Source: Xanthomonas sp. AM6 (lineage in GTDB: Bacteria > Pseudomonadota > Gammaproteobacteria > Xanthomonadales > Xanthomonadaceae). Taken from it: 64,000 nucleotides of DNA. The notes below the pieces were generated by a model. That model saw only the letters and a program-made list of their open reading frames with translations, did not search any database and was not told the DNA's origin. Numbering within the stretch: the stretch's first letter is position 1; each line of letters begins with the position of its first letter. Positions 20,344-31,966 of the stretch are shown here, piece after piece. A program made the translations under genes and the position numbers. The stretch is taken from contig NZ_CP106869.1 of the NCBI RefSeq assembly GCF_025665335.1, forward strand, positions 4,738,501 to 4,802,500. Reading direction: 5' to 3'.

Positions 20344-22002
20344 TTACTTGGTGATGTCCACGTCCTTGGTCTCGCGCAGGAAGAACAGGCCGATGACGAA
20401 GGTCATCACCGCGATGCCGATCGGGTACCACAGCCCGTAGTACATGTTGCCGGTGGCCGCGACCAGGGCGAAGGAGATGGTCGGCAGGAAGCCGCCGAAC
20501 CAGCCGTTGCCGATGTGGTACGGCAGCGACATCGAGGTGTAGCGGATGCGGGTCGGGAACAGCTCGACCAGGTAGGCGGCGATCGGGCCGTAGACCATGG
20601 TCACGTAGATCACCAGGATCCACAGCAGCAGCAGCGTCATCGGCTTGTTGATGCGCGCCGGGTCGGCCTTCTCCGGGTAGCCGGCGGCGGTCAGCGCGCC
20701 CTTCAGCTGCTTGCCGAATGCATCGGACTTGGCCTTGGCTTCGTCCTTGCCGAGTCCGGCGGCCTCGTAGGCCGGCACCTGGGTGCCGCCGATGCTGACC
20801 TGCGCCAGCGAACCGGCCGCGGCCGGCTTGATCTCGTAGGGCACGCCGGCCTTGGCCAGCGCCGCGGCGGCGACGTCGCAGGAGTTGGTGAACTTGGCCT
20901 TGCCGATCGGATCGAACTGGAAGCTGCAGGTGGCCGGATCGGCGACCACGGTGGCCGGCGCGCTCTGCCGCGCTTCCTCGACCGCCGGATTGGCGAAGTG
21001 GGTCAGGCCCTTGAAGATCGGGAAGTAGGTGATCGCCGCCAGCAGGCAGCCGGCGAGGATGATCTTCTTGCGCCCGATCTTGTCCGACAGCCAGCCGAAG
21101 ATCACGAAGAACGGGGTGGCCAGCGCCAGCGCCGCGGCGATCAGCAGGTTGGCGGTGGTACCGTCGACCTTCAGCGTCTGGGTCAGGAAGAACAGCGAGT
21201 AGAACTGGCCGCCGTACCAGACCACGGCCTGGCCGGCGGTAGCGCCGAGCAGCACCAGCAGCATCAGCTTGAAGTTGCCGTCCTTGAGGCTGTCGCGGAA
21301 CGGCTTCTTGGAGCCCTTGCCTTCGGACTTCATCTGCTGGAACAGCGGCGACTCGCTCAGCTGCATGCGGATCCACACCGAGATGCCGAGCAGCACGATC
21401 GAGACCATGAACGGAATGCGCCAGCCCCAGTCCTCGAACACCTCGGTGCCCAGGGTCATGCGCGTGCCCAGGATCACCAGCAGCGACAGGAACAGGCCCA
21501 GCGTGGCGGTGGTCTGGATGAAGCTGGTGTACAGGCCGCGCTTGCCCGGCGGCGCGTGCTCGGCGACGTAGGTCGCCGCGCCGCCGTATTCGCCGCCCAG
21601 CGCCAGGCCCTGCACCAGCCGCAGCACGATCAGGATGATCGGTGCGGCCATGCCGATGCTGGCGTAGTTGGGCAGGATGCCGACGATGAAGGTGGACAGG
21701 CCCATCAGCACGATGGTGACCAGGAAGGTGTACTTGCGGCCGATGCGGTCGCCCAGGCTGCCGAAGAACGCCGCGCCGAACGGACGCACCGCGAAACCGG
21801 CGGCGAAGGCCAGCAGCGCGAAGATGAAGCCGGTGGTCTCGTTGACCCCGCTGAAGAACTGCTTGGCGATGATCGCGGCGAGCGAACCGTACAGGTAGAA
21901 GTCGTACCACTCGAACACGGTGCCCAGGCTGGAGGCGAAGATCACCTTCTTGTGGCCTTGGGTCAGGGTCTTGCCCGACGGGTTGATGGCGGTGCTGGAC
22001 AT
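20344..22002 (-). CDS. MHS-family (MFS) proton symporter with a large loop insertion
   Basis: 552-aa major facilitator of the metabolite:H+ symporter group (KgtP/ProP relatives), probably importing a small carboxylate. The N-terminal VIFASSLGTVFEWYDFYLYG and the loop motif LGDRIGRKYTFL are diagnostic, with LVQGLALGGEYGGAATYVAE in the fourth to fifth helix area. Ordinary members have 430-460 residues; this one carries about 115 extra residues (roughly 335-452) between two membrane segments, with two cysteines (TCSFQF and NSCDVA), predicted soluble. The ATG at 22002 has a GGAGGGGAAG site. Gene order porin-symporter, divergent from acs, suggests acetate or a related acid as substrate; that is inference. 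Confidence 0.87.
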   Translation of the reverse strand: MSSTAINPSGKTLTQGHKKVIFASSLGTVFEWYDFYLYGSLAAIIAKQFFSGVNETTGFIFALLAFAAGFAVRPFGAAFFGSLGDRIGRKYTFLVTIVLMGLSTFIVGILPNYASIGMAAPIILIVLRLVQGLALGGEYGGAATYVAEHAPPGKRGLYTSFIQTTATLGLFLSLLVILGTRMTLGTEVFEDWGWRIPFMVSIVLLGISVWIRMQLSESPLFQQMKSEGKGSKKPFRDSLKDGNFKLMLLVLLGATAGQAVVWYGGQFYSLFFLTQTLKVDGTTANLLIAAALALATPFFVIFGWLSDKIGRKKIILAGCLLAAITYFPIFKGLTHFANPAVEEARQSAPATVVADPATCSFQFDPIGKAKFTNSCDVAAAALAKAGVPYEIKPAAAGSLAQVSIGGTQVPAYEAAGLGKDEAKAKSDAFGKQLKGALTAAGYPEKADPARINKPMTLLLLWILVIYVTMVYGPIAAYLVELFPTRIRYTSMSLPYHIGNGWFGGFLPTISFALVAATGNMYYGLWYPIGIAVMTFVIGLFFLRETKDVDITK

Positions 22003-22133
22003 AGGAAGCTTCCCCTCCGAAGCGGGTGGTGTGGCGGTGGTGAACGTGGGCGGGTGGCGCGGTCCGTCGCGTGTGCGTGGCAAGCCCGCGGCGGGCGCGG
22101 CGCGCCCTCCCGGGCGCCGCGCCGGCCGCGGCC

Positions 22134-23540
22134 TCAGAAGCTGTACTTGGTGGTGAACTGCAGGCGGGTGATGTCGCCCTTGGCGCCGCTTTCGATCTCG
22201 CGCTTGCCGTACATCAGCTCGGCGCCGACGTCGACCTTGGGCATCGGCGTATAGAAGATGTTGCCGCGGATGCTCTGCACGCTCTTGGTCACGCCCAGCC
22301 CGGTCAGCGCGGTGTCGTTGTCGTAGTCGCTGCGCGCGTAGATCAGGTTGGTGCGCAGCTTGGGCGAGAACGCATGGCGCCAGCCGATGTAGCCGGCGAC
22401 CACGCCAACCGTGTCCAGGTCGCGGTCGGCCGCGTCGTAGACCGCGTTCTGGGCGATGCCCAGGCCGATGTAGCGGCCGATGCCCTCGCCGCCGCTGAGC
22501 TGGTAGAACAGGCTGTCGCTGTCCCCGGCCACCCACTTGCCGCCCAGGGTCAGGCCGCCGGAGACCTTGCTGGCGTCGGCGCCGGTGGCGCGGTTGTCCA
22601 CCTTCTGCTGGCCGAGCAGGCCGCCGATGCCGAAGCTGCCCCAGTCGCCCTTCCAGCCGTAGCGCACGGTCAGGTCCGGCAGCGAGCCGCGGTCGGAACT
22701 GACGCTGGTGACCACGCCGATGGCGCTGCGGTTGTAGACGGTGGTTTCCGGGTTCTCCAGGGCCACGCTGAAGCCGCCGTTGGTGTAGCGCAGCTGCGCC
22801 TGGCGCACGAAGATCACGCCGTCGGTGGGGCCGATGAAGTCGGCCGCTTCCGGCAGCGCCGCCGGATCCATGAAGTTGGACCAGGTCTGGCCGGCCAGCC
22901 AGTGGTTCCAGTACATGTAGGCGTGGCGCAGGGTGGCGCCATAGGTGTTGGTGGCGGTCTGGGTGCCCAGGGAATTGCCGAAGAAGTCCAGTTCCACCAG
23001 CGCGCCGGCCTTGTTGCCGGCGTCGGTGACGCTGTCCACGCCGAAGTTGATGCGCGAGAACTTGGCGTGCGCGTTGTAGTCGGTACCGGACTTGGCGCCG
23101 CCCACCGGGGTCTGCCCGGGCAGGTACAGCGCGCGGCCGGTGGCGTCGTCGGCCAGCTGGCCGTCGCCGGTGCGGGTGGCCAGGAAATCGGCCTTGATGA
23201 AGCCGCCGACCTTGAACGTGGTGCCGGGCGCGGCGCCGGGGGTGATCGTGGTCACCTGGATCGGCGCCTTGCCGGCCGGCAGCGCCGGTTGCGCGGCCTG
23301 GCTGGACTTGACCGCGGCCACCTCGGTCTGGGTCTGCGCGATCTGGCCCTGCTGCTGTTGCTGCGAGGACAGCAGCAGCTGCACCTGCCGCTCCAGCTCG
23401 GCCACGCGGGCCTCCAGCGCCTGCTCGCGCGCCGACGGGGTCTTGCCGCTCTGGGCGAAGGCCGCGCCGGGGGCGACCAGGGCCACGAACAGCGCGGCGG
23501 CCAACGGGCGCCGTGCCAAGGATGCGATGCGGTTGCTCAT
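22134..23540 (-). CDS. DcaP-family trimeric outer-membrane porin
   Basis: 468-aa outer-membrane protein. Sec signal peptide MSNRIASLARRPLAAALFVALVAPGAAFAQ, then a Gln-rich coiled coil (about residues 38-75: EARVAELERQVQLLLSSQQQ), then a 16-strand type barrel starting FKVGGFIKADFLATRTGDG and ending LQFTTKYSF. The coiled coil plus GGYIK/GFIK start identify the DcaP family, porins for small acids such as phthalates/dicarboxylates. A strong ribosome site GGGAGGGAG precedes ATG 23540. It is first in a two-gene unit with the MHS symporter, and its promoter faces that of acs. Confidence 0.87.
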   Translation of the reverse strand: MSNRIASLARRPLAAALFVALVAPGAAFAQSGKTPSAREQALEARVAELERQVQLLLSSQQQQQGQIAQTQTEVAAVKSSQAAQPALPAGKAPIQVTTITPGAAPGTTFKVGGFIKADFLATRTGDGQLADDATGRALYLPGQTPVGGAKSGTDYNAHAKFSRINFGVDSVTDAGNKAGALVELDFFGNSLGTQTATNTYGATLRHAYMYWNHWLAGQTWSNFMDPAALPEAADFIGPTDGVIFVRQAQLRYTNGGFSVALENPETTVYNRSAIGVVTSVSSDRGSLPDLTVRYGWKGDWGSFGIGGLLGQQKVDNRATGADASKVSGGLTLGGKWVAGDSDSLFYQLSGGEGIGRYIGLGIAQNAVYDAADRDLDTVGVVAGYIGWRHAFSPKLRTNLIYARSDYDNDTALTGLGVTKSVQSIRGNIFYTPMPKVDVGAELMYGKREIESGAKGDITRLQFTTKYSF

Positions 23541-23649
23541 TACTCCCTCCCGAATAATGGATGTCCACCGCGCGCAGGCACGGCCGAGGCCCAGGGTGCG
23601 CGCCGCCGCGGGCCGCGCCTATTGGCCATTAGTCGAACGCTGGGGCTGT

Positions 23650-23686
23650 CCTCCACTCCCGAGCGCGGCGCGCTCGGGAGTGGAGG
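23650..23686. promoter_or_regulatory. Perfect 17-bp inverted repeat in the dcaP/acs divergent promoter region
   Basis: Arms cctccactcccgagcgc (23650-23666) and gcgctcgggagtggagg (23670-23686) with a 3-base spacer, about 110 bp upstream of the dcaP start and 122 bp upstream of acs. Immediately right of it is ttacgaccatcgtctaaag (23700-23718), an imperfect TTA-CGAC/TCGTC-TAA dyad that could be an activator site. The hairpin could be an operator, an attenuator/terminator separating the two units, or an mRNA stem; which cannot be told from sequence alone. Confidence 0.55.
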
Positions 23687-23807
23687 GCAGGCCCTAGGGT
23701 TACGACCATCGTCTAAAGCCCGGTGGGTGCGCGCTTAACGGCGGATGCGGCACACTGCGCGATGACGCGCCGCCGCATGCGGCGCCCCGTTCATTGCAGA
23801 GGGAACC

Positions 23808-25751
23808 ATGGCCGATCTCTATCCCGTCGATCCGCAGTTCGCCGCCCAGGCACGGATCGACAAGACCCAGTACCAGACCCTGTACCGGCAATCGGTCGAA
23901 CAGCCGGACGCGTTCTGGGGCCAGGCCGCCGAGCGCCTGGACTGGTTCAAGAAGCCGACCCGGATCAAGGACGTGAACTTCGCCCTGGACGATTTCCACA
24001 TCCGCTGGTTCGACGACGGCGAGCTCAACGCCAGCGTCAACTGCCTGGACCGCCAGCTGGCCACCCGCGGCGACAAGACCGCGCTGCTGTTCGAGCCGGA
24101 CAGCCCGGATGCGCCGTCCTACCCCGTCAGCTACCGCGAGCTGTACGAGCGCGTGTGCCGGCTCGGCAACGCGCTGCGCAACCTGGGGGTCAAGAAGGGC
24201 GACCGCGTCACCATCTACCTGCCGATGATCCCCGACGCGGCGGTGGCGATGCTGGCCTGCGCGCGCATCGGCGCGATCCACTCGGTGGTGTTCGGCGGCT
24301 TCGCGCCCAACTCGATCGCCGACCGGGTGATCGACTGCGGCAGCAAACTGATCATCACCGCCGACGAGGGCCTGCGCGGCGGCAAGAAGATCCCGCTCAA
24401 GGCCAACGTCGATGCGGCGCTGAAACTGCCCGGCACCACCACCGTGGAGACCGTGCTGGTGGTGCGCCACACCGGTGGCGCGGTGGACATGCAGGCCCCG
24501 CGCGACCGCTGGTTCCACGACGTGGTCGACAGCCAGCCGGCCGAGTGCGAGCCCGAGCGCATGAACGCCGAGGACCCGCTGTTCATCCTCTACACCTCCG
24601 GCTCCACCGGCAAGCCCAAGGGCGTGCTGCACACCACCGCCGGCTACCTGCTGTACGCGGCCTACACCCACGAGGCCGTGTTCGACCTGCGCGAGGACGA
24701 CATCTACTGGTGCACCGCCGACGTCGGCTGGGTCACCGGCCACAGCTACATCGTCTACGGGCCGCTGGCCAACGGCGCCACCGCGCTGATGTTCGAGGGC
24801 GTGCCGAACTACCCGAACGTGTCGCGCTTCTGGGAGGTCATCGACAAGCACCAGGTGACGATCTTCTACACCGCCCCGACCGCGATCCGCGCACTGATGC
24901 GCGAGGGCGAGGCGCCGGTCAAGCGCACCTCGCGCGCCAGCTTGCGCCTGCTCGGCAGCGTCGGCGAGCCGATCAATCCCGAGGCCTGGCGCTGGTACTA
25001 CGACGTGGTCGGCGACGGCCGCTGCCCGATCGTGGACACGTGGTGGCAGACCGAGACCGGCGGCATCCTGATCACCCCGCTGGCCGGCGCGATCGACCTC
25101 AAGCCCGGCTCGGCGACGCTGCCGTTCTTCGGCGTGCAGCCGGCCCTGGTCAACGCCGACGGCGAGATCCTGGAAGGCGCCACCGAGGGCAACCTGGTGC
25201 TGCGCGACTCCTGGCCGGGGCAGATGCGCACCGTCTACGGCGACCACCAGCGCTTCATCGACACCTATTTCCGCACCTATCCGGGCAGCTACTTCACCGG
25301 CGACGGCTGCCGCCGCGACGAGGACGGCTACTACTGGATCACTGGCCGCGTGGACGACGTGATCAACGTGTCGGGCCACCGCATCGGCACCGCCGAGGTG
25401 GAGAGCGCGCTGGTCTCGCACCCGAAGGTGGCCGAGGCCGCGGTGGTCGGCTTCCCGCACGACATCAAGGGCCAGGGCATCTACGCCTACGTGACCCTGG
25501 TGGCCGAGGAAGCCCCCAGCGAGGAACTGCACAAGGAGCTGGTGGCCTGGGTGCGCAAGGAGATCGGCCCGATCGCCGCGCCCGACCACCTGCAGTGGGC
25601 GCCGGGCCTGCCCAAGACCCGCTCGGGCAAGATCATGCGCCGCATCCTGCGCAAGATCGCCGAGAACGCCCCGGACCAGCTCGGCGACACCTCGACCCTG
25701 GCCGATCCGTCGGTGGTCGATTCGCTGGTGAACGAGAGGCTGACGCGCTGA
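23808..25751 (+). CDS. acs: Acetyl-CoA synthetase
   Basis: 647-aa AMP-forming acetate:CoA ligase, feeding acetate into central metabolism. The P-loop [12 protein letters not shown] begins at residue 262; [12 protein letters not shown] (A5 region) and [20 protein letters not shown] (A7-A8) are present, and the C-terminal RSGKIMRR places the acetylatable catalytic lysine at Lys608, equivalent to Salmonella Lys609. Full length, ATG at 23808 with AGAGGG upstream. Divergent from the porin/MHS unit and followed by a NarL-type regulator and, 8 kb away, a symporter-type hybrid kinase, a combination known to control acs in Vibrio and Pseudomonas (CrbS/CrbR). Regulation by these neighbours is inference. 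Confidence 0.97.
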   Translation: MADLYPVDPQFAAQARIDKTQYQTLYRQSVEQPDAFWGQAAERLDWFKKPTRIKDVNFALDDFHIRWFDDGELNASVNCLDRQLATRGDKTALLFEPDSPDAPSYPVSYRELYERVCRLGNALRNLGVKKGDRVTIYLPMIPDAAVAMLACARIGAIHSVVFGGFAPNSIADRVIDCGSKLIITADEGLRGGKKIPLKANVDAALKLPGTTTVETVLVVRHTGGAVDMQAPRDRWFHDVVDSQPAECEPERMNAEDPLFILYTSGSTGKPKGVLHTTAGYLLYAAYTHEAVFDLREDDIYWCTADVGWVTGHSYIVYGPLANGATALMFEGVPNYPNVSRFWEVIDKHQVTIFYTAPTAIRALMREGEAPVKRTSRASLRLLGSVGEPINPEAWRWYYDVVGDGRCPIVDTWWQTETGGILITPLAGAIDLKPGSATLPFFGVQPALVNADGEILEGATEGNLVLRDSWPGQMRTVYGDHQRFIDTYFRTYPGSYFTGDGCRRDEDGYYWITGRVDDVINVSGHRIGTAEVESALVSHPKVAEAAVVGFPHDIKGQGIYAYVTLVAEEAPSEELHKELVAWVRKEIGPIAAPDHLQWAPGLPKTRSGKIMRRILRKIAENAPDQLGDTSTLADPSVVDSLVNERLTR

Positions 25752-25763
25752 CGCGCGTGCAGC

Positions 25764-25890
25764 CGGGATTGGGGAGTCGGGATTGGGGATTCGCCAAAGC
25801 GGTCCCCTGCCCCCGCCCACGCTCCTGACGACGTCACGCTCCGCTGTTGCTTTGCTTCACGAATCCCCAATCCCCTATCCCGAATCCCGG
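25764..25890. repeat. Long inverted pair of the 'gggattgggga' dispersed element
   Basis: The left arm cgggattggggagtcgggat continues as tggggattcg (25764-25793); the right arm gaatccccaatcccctatcc continues as cgaatcccgg (25861-25890). The arms pair almost fully around a loop of about 65 bp. A third, single copy lies after mntP (27986-28016). It sits between acs and the response-regulator gene and could terminate acs transcription or stabilise the message. Confidence 0.8.
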
Positions 25891-25896
25891 CCCCCC

Positions 25897-26562
25897 ATGC
25901 CCACCCTGCTGATCGCCGACGACCATCCCCTGTTCCGCGAGGCGCTGCGCGGGGCGGTGCAGCGGGTGATGCCGGGGGTGCAGCTGTACGAGGCCGACAG
26001 CGTCGAGGCGTTGTACGCGCTGGCCGACCACCACGCCGATGCCGACCTGCTGCTGATGGATCTCAACATGCCCGGCGCGCAGGGGTTCAGCGCGTTGGTG
26101 CACATGCGCGCGCTGCATCCGCAGCTGCCGGTGGTGGTGGTGTCCGCGCGCGAGGAGCCGACGGTGATGCGGCGCGCGCTGGACCACGGCGCGTTCGGCT
26201 TCATTCCCAAGTCGGCCGATTCGGACACCATCGGCCTGGCCCTGGGCACGGTGCTGGACGGCGAACGCTGGGCGCCGCCGGAAGCGCACACCGTGCCGCC
26301 CACCGACCGCGCCGAACGCGAGGTCGGCCAGCGCCTGCGCGAACTGACCCCGCAGCAGTTCCGCGTGCTGCAGATGCTCGGCGCCGGCCGCCTCAACAAG
26401 CAGATCGCCTACGACCTGGGCGTGTCCGAGGCCACGATCAAGGCGCACGTCACCGCGATCCTGCGCAAGCTCGGCGTCACCAACCGCACCCAGGCGGTGC
26501 TGATGGCCGGCAAGCTGGCCATCGACAGCGACGGCATCGTGCTGCCGTTGGAAGAGGACTGA
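25897..26562 (+). CDS. NarL/LuxR-type response regulator, CrbR/ErdR-like
   Basis: 221-aa two-component regulator: receiver domain (residues 1-125) with acidic pair Asp8/Asp9 (IADDHPLF), phosphoacceptor Asp55 (LLMDLNMPG) and conserved Lys in FIPKSAD, then a LuxR-type helix-turn-helix (about 155-215; LTPQQFRVLQMLGAGRLNKQIAYD). Start ATG 25897 lies right after the inverted repeat, with no visible Shine-Dalgarno sequence. Orthologues adjacent to acs in Vibrio, Shewanella and Pseudomonas (CrbR/ErdR) activate acs in acetate-utilising cells. The probable kinase partner is the symporter-type hybrid kinase at 34078-37515; this pairing is inference. Confidence 0.88.
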   Translation: MPTLLIADDHPLFREALRGAVQRVMPGVQLYEADSVEALYALADHHADADLLLMDLNMPGAQGFSALVHMRALHPQLPVVVVSAREEPTVMRRALDHGAFGFIPKSADSDTIGLALGTVLDGERWAPPEAHTVPPTDRAEREVGQRLRELTPQQFRVLQMLGAGRLNKQIAYDLGVSEATIKAHVTAILRKLGVTNRTQAVLMAGKLAIDSDGIVLPLEED

Positions 26563-26837
26563 GGGCATACGTTTCGGCAACGGTGCAGATGCGCCGCTTC
26601 GCGCGGCACGCGCGGCGTTGCGCGGGACCGGCCTGGCGGCCTGATCGCTTCGCGATGGGACGCGCAGCCGCGGCGACGGTCGGCGAGCATCGGGAACGGG
26701 AGCGGCCAGGAATTGCGTGAGGATGGCGCGGCTTGCTTGGCGGGTTCCTTGCCTTGACTGTTGCTCGCGTTCCTCGTGCATCGCCGTTGCACCGGTCCTG
26801 TCTCATGCCGGAATCGCTATCGGCGCAACGAGGTTCG

Positions 26838-27055
26838 GTCGCGGCTGAAGCCGCTCCTACAGAGAGCCAGGTGGGCCACCACCCACTCAGAAGCATTTTC
26901 AATCCGACCGCTGCGCGCGTACTGGACCCTCGCCAGCGCATTCGCGCTCACCGGACTGTGGGACCGCTGGAGGTCTCGGTCGCAGCTGAAGCCGCTCCCA
27001 CGGTGCGTTGGCATCACACCGCGATGTCCCCTGTAGGAGCGGCTTCAGCCGCGAC
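26838..27055. repeat. Three REP elements before mntP
   Basis: Copies gtcgcggctgaagccgctcc at 26838, gtcgcagctgaagccgctcc at 26978 and, inverted, ctgtaggagcggcttcagcc at 27031. The 26563-27235 stretch is otherwise without a convincing gene; its frames are short and REP-derived. An A-run (27172-27178) lies just before the mntP leader. Confidence 0.8.
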
Positions 27056-27235
27056 CGCTGTCCGCAGCGCTCGCCCTCGCCTGCATTCCATCACTTGCCG
27101 GTGTGCTGGACGGCCCTCCGGCACCACGCCGCCGCAGCGCCGACGACGCGCTGCATATAGCCGCTGCTAAGAAAAAAAGCTGCAGGCTCGCGTGCGTTCG
27201 CCGCGTATTCGCCGGCATTTGCCGCTGTTAGACTG

Positions 27236-27400
27236 CGCGTCCCCTTGGGGAGTAGCCTGCTGTCCGGCCTGTCCGGACGGCGCCCGCATCAACACACTCG
27301 GCCATTGCGCCGTGGTGCGGGCAGCCTTCGTGGTTGGCGAGACCAGCGGCGAGCTTGCGTGGCGAAAGCCGGGCGCGCGCGCTCGTCGTCGTCTCCTGCC
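27236..27400 (+). ncRNA. yybP-ykoY manganese riboswitch (mntP leader)
   Basis: The strictly conserved loop ggggagtag (27247-27255) lies in ccttggggagtagcctgc, followed about 80 bases later by the second conserved internal segment ggcgagacc (27336-27344). These two Mn-binding elements and the position directly before mntP identify the yybP-ykoY class. Mn2+ binding in this class turns on expression of Mn exporters. The stem boundaries are approximate. A tagact -10 candidate at about 27227-27232 puts the transcript start near 27236. No clear Shine-Dalgarno sequence is seen before the mntP ATG, which may be masked or unusual. Confidence 0.85.
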
Positions 27401-27416
27401 CCGGCGCGGTCCCCCC

Positions 27417-27983
27417 ATGTCGTTTCTTTCGATTCTGTTGCTCGGCATCGCCATGTCCACCGACGCCTTCGCCGCGGCGGTCGGCAAGGGCGCGGCCATG
27501 CGCAGGCCGCTGTGGCGCGACGCGCTGCGCGCCGGCCTGATCTTCGGCTGCATCGAGGCGCTGACGCCGGTGCTGGGCTGGTTGCTGGGCCAGGCCGCGG
27601 CCAAATACGTGGCCGCGTTCGACCACTGGATCGCGTTCGGCCTGCTCGGCGCGCTGGGCGTGCACATGATCGTCGCCGGGCTCAGGCCGCAGGAAGCCGA
27701 GCAGGCCGACGACGCACCCAAGCGCCACGGCTTCTGGAGCCTGGCCGCGACCGGGCTGGCGACCAGCATCGACGCGATGGCGGTCGGCGTGGGCCTGGCT
27801 TTTCTCGACGTGAACATCGTCGAGGTCGCCGCGATCGTCGGCCTGTGCACGCTGACCATGGTGACCCTGGGCATCATGCTCGGCCGCGTGCTCGGCGCGC
27901 TGGCCGGCAAGCGCGCGGAGATCGTCGGCGGCGCGCTGCTGATCGCGATCGGCAGCACCATCCTGTTCGAGCATCTGCATTGA
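27417..27983 (+). CDS. mntP: Manganese efflux pump MntP
   Basis: 188-aa six-helix inner-membrane Mn2+ exporter. The duplicated acidic motifs are present: [19 protein letters not shown] near the start and [21 protein letters not shown] in the second half, the Asp residues being the metal ligands. Length equals E. coli MntP (188). Its expression should be switched on by the yybP-ykoY riboswitch just upstream, preventing Mn toxicity. Single gene, followed by a dispersed repeat. Confidence 0.96.
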   Translation: MSFLSILLLGIAMSTDAFAAAVGKGAAMRRPLWRDALRAGLIFGCIEALTPVLGWLLGQAAAKYVAAFDHWIAFGLLGALGVHMIVAGLRPQEAEQADDAPKRHGFWSLAATGLATSIDAMAVGVGLAFLDVNIVEVAAIVGLCTLTMVTLGIMLGRVLGALAGKRAEIVGGALLIAIGSTILFEHLH

Positions 27984-27985
27984 CG

Positions 27986-28016
27986 CCGGGATTGGGGAGT
28001 CGGGATTGGGGATTCG
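27986..28016 (+). repeat. Single copy of the 'gggattgggga' element after mntP
   Basis: The sequence cgggattggggagtcgggat continues with tggggattcg, near-identical to the left arm at 25764. It lies immediately after the mntP stop and in the same orientation as the gene. Confidence 0.75.
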
Positions 28017-28058
28017 TAACGGCGAAGCGCGTCGCTGCCTTGTCCCTGATCGACCGCT

Positions 28059-28655
28059 TCAGCCGCGCGGCGGCGGGGACGGTCTGGCGGTGAATTCCAG
28101 GTAGGTGGAGAGGATGTACTTGTCGCCGCTGCGCGGCGGCAGTGCGGCGTGCATGTACATCCAGTACGGCGGGAACATCAGCAGCCGCCCGGTGCGCGGC
28201 GCGACCTCCAGGTCCAGGTCGACGAAACGGGTCTGCCCGCCCTCGGCCACGTCGTTGAGGTACCACAGCAGCACCAGGTAGCGGCCCGTCTCCTCGTCGC
28301 AGGCGTCGAAATGCGGCTGGAAGCGCTCGCCGGCGCTGGCGCGGTAGCGCTTGATCCGCAGGTCGGCCAGGCGCGGGCGCCACGGGACCGGCGCGGACAG
28401 GCCGAGGTCGGCGTTGTAGCGCGCCAATGCCGCGCGCACCCGTTCGAGGAAGAAGCCCTGGAACGCCGGATCGGCGGCCTGGGTGACGTTGAGTTCGGTC
28501 CAGGCGCTGTCGTGCAGACCGGCGCGCGCGCCGGCGCCGTTGTGGCGGTGCTGCGCCGATGCGCGCTCGAACTGCGCGACCAGCTGGCTGCAGAAGCCGG
28601 CCCCCAGCGCGGCGTCGTAGACGCGGACGTAATGGCGAAGATCGGTGTGGGTCAT
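28059..28655 (-). CDS. 2-oxoglutarate/Fe(II)-dependent oxygenase (prolyl-4-hydroxylase fold)
   Basis: 198-aa Fe(II)/2OG dioxygenase. The facial triad is His115 and Asp117 (FQPHFDA) with distal His169 (YWMYMHA), and Lys179 (SGDKY) binds 2-oxoglutarate. Overall this is the P4Hc (proline-hydroxylase-like) subfamily; sequence around RIKRYRASAGERFQPHFD supports it. Substrate is unknown. It lies 270 bp after the TonB-dependent receptor gene on the same strand; such oxygenases often accompany TonB receptors (PiuC type), but this one is shorter than PiuC and not clearly the same. A hydroxylase of a ribosomal protein or peptide is also possible. Confidence 0.88.
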   Translation of the reverse strand: MTHTDLRHYVRVYDAALGAGFCSQLVAQFERASAQHRHNGAGARAGLHDSAWTELNVTQAADPAFQGFFLERVRAALARYNADLGLSAPVPWRPRLADLRIKRYRASAGERFQPHFDACDEETGRYLVLLWYLNDVAEGGQTRFVDLDLEVAPRTGRLLMFPPYWMYMHAALPPRSGDKYILSTYLEFTARPSPPPRG

Positions 28656-28842
28656 GGCGGTGGGTGCCTGTGCGTGGTGGCGGGACGGCGGCCGCGGGGC
28701 ATCACGTCACCTGCGCAGCGCGGTCGCCGTCGACCCGCGTGTGCGCCACGACGCGCCCGCCGCCACGCATCGCGCAGCCCCCGCCGCACCGCGTCTGCGG
28801 CCCCCTCGCGGCATCCCGCTCGGCCGCCATCGGCGCATCTCT

Positions 28843-28874
28843 CAAAGAAACGGCGCGCCCAACCGGGCGCGCCG
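28843..28874 (-). terminator. Terminator after the TonB-dependent receptor gene
   Basis: Arms cggcgcgccc (28851-28860) and gggcgcgccg (28865-28874) with a 4-base loop; on the minus strand the stem is followed by tttctttgag, a pyrimidine-rich tail. It is 53 bp after the receptor stop. Confidence 0.8.
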
Positions 28875-28926
28875 CGTGTCGCGACCTGGCGCCCCTGCGA
28901 ACGCAGGAGATGCCGGCCGAGGCCAC

Positions 28927-31683
<2,757 letters not shown>

Positions 31684-31966
31684 TGGGGAAAACCTCATGT
31701 GATGGGCAACAGCGCGCCAGCGGTGCACGCGGACGCGAACCGATTCCGATCGCGCAGGGCGCGATGTCTTTTTTTGTCGGATACCTCGGGCAGGCGGCCG
31801 TCGAGACCGTCGAGCACTTGTTAGTTTTTTATAAGAGAAGTGTTGTTTCGATGTGCCGGATTGCGCCAGGCCCTGGCACAATCGCTACACCGTCCGAAAT
31901 ACAGGCGTCCATCCGCATGGAGGCGCGCCGCGTGGGCGCCTGCCGCAGACGGCGCACAGGCGCCGA

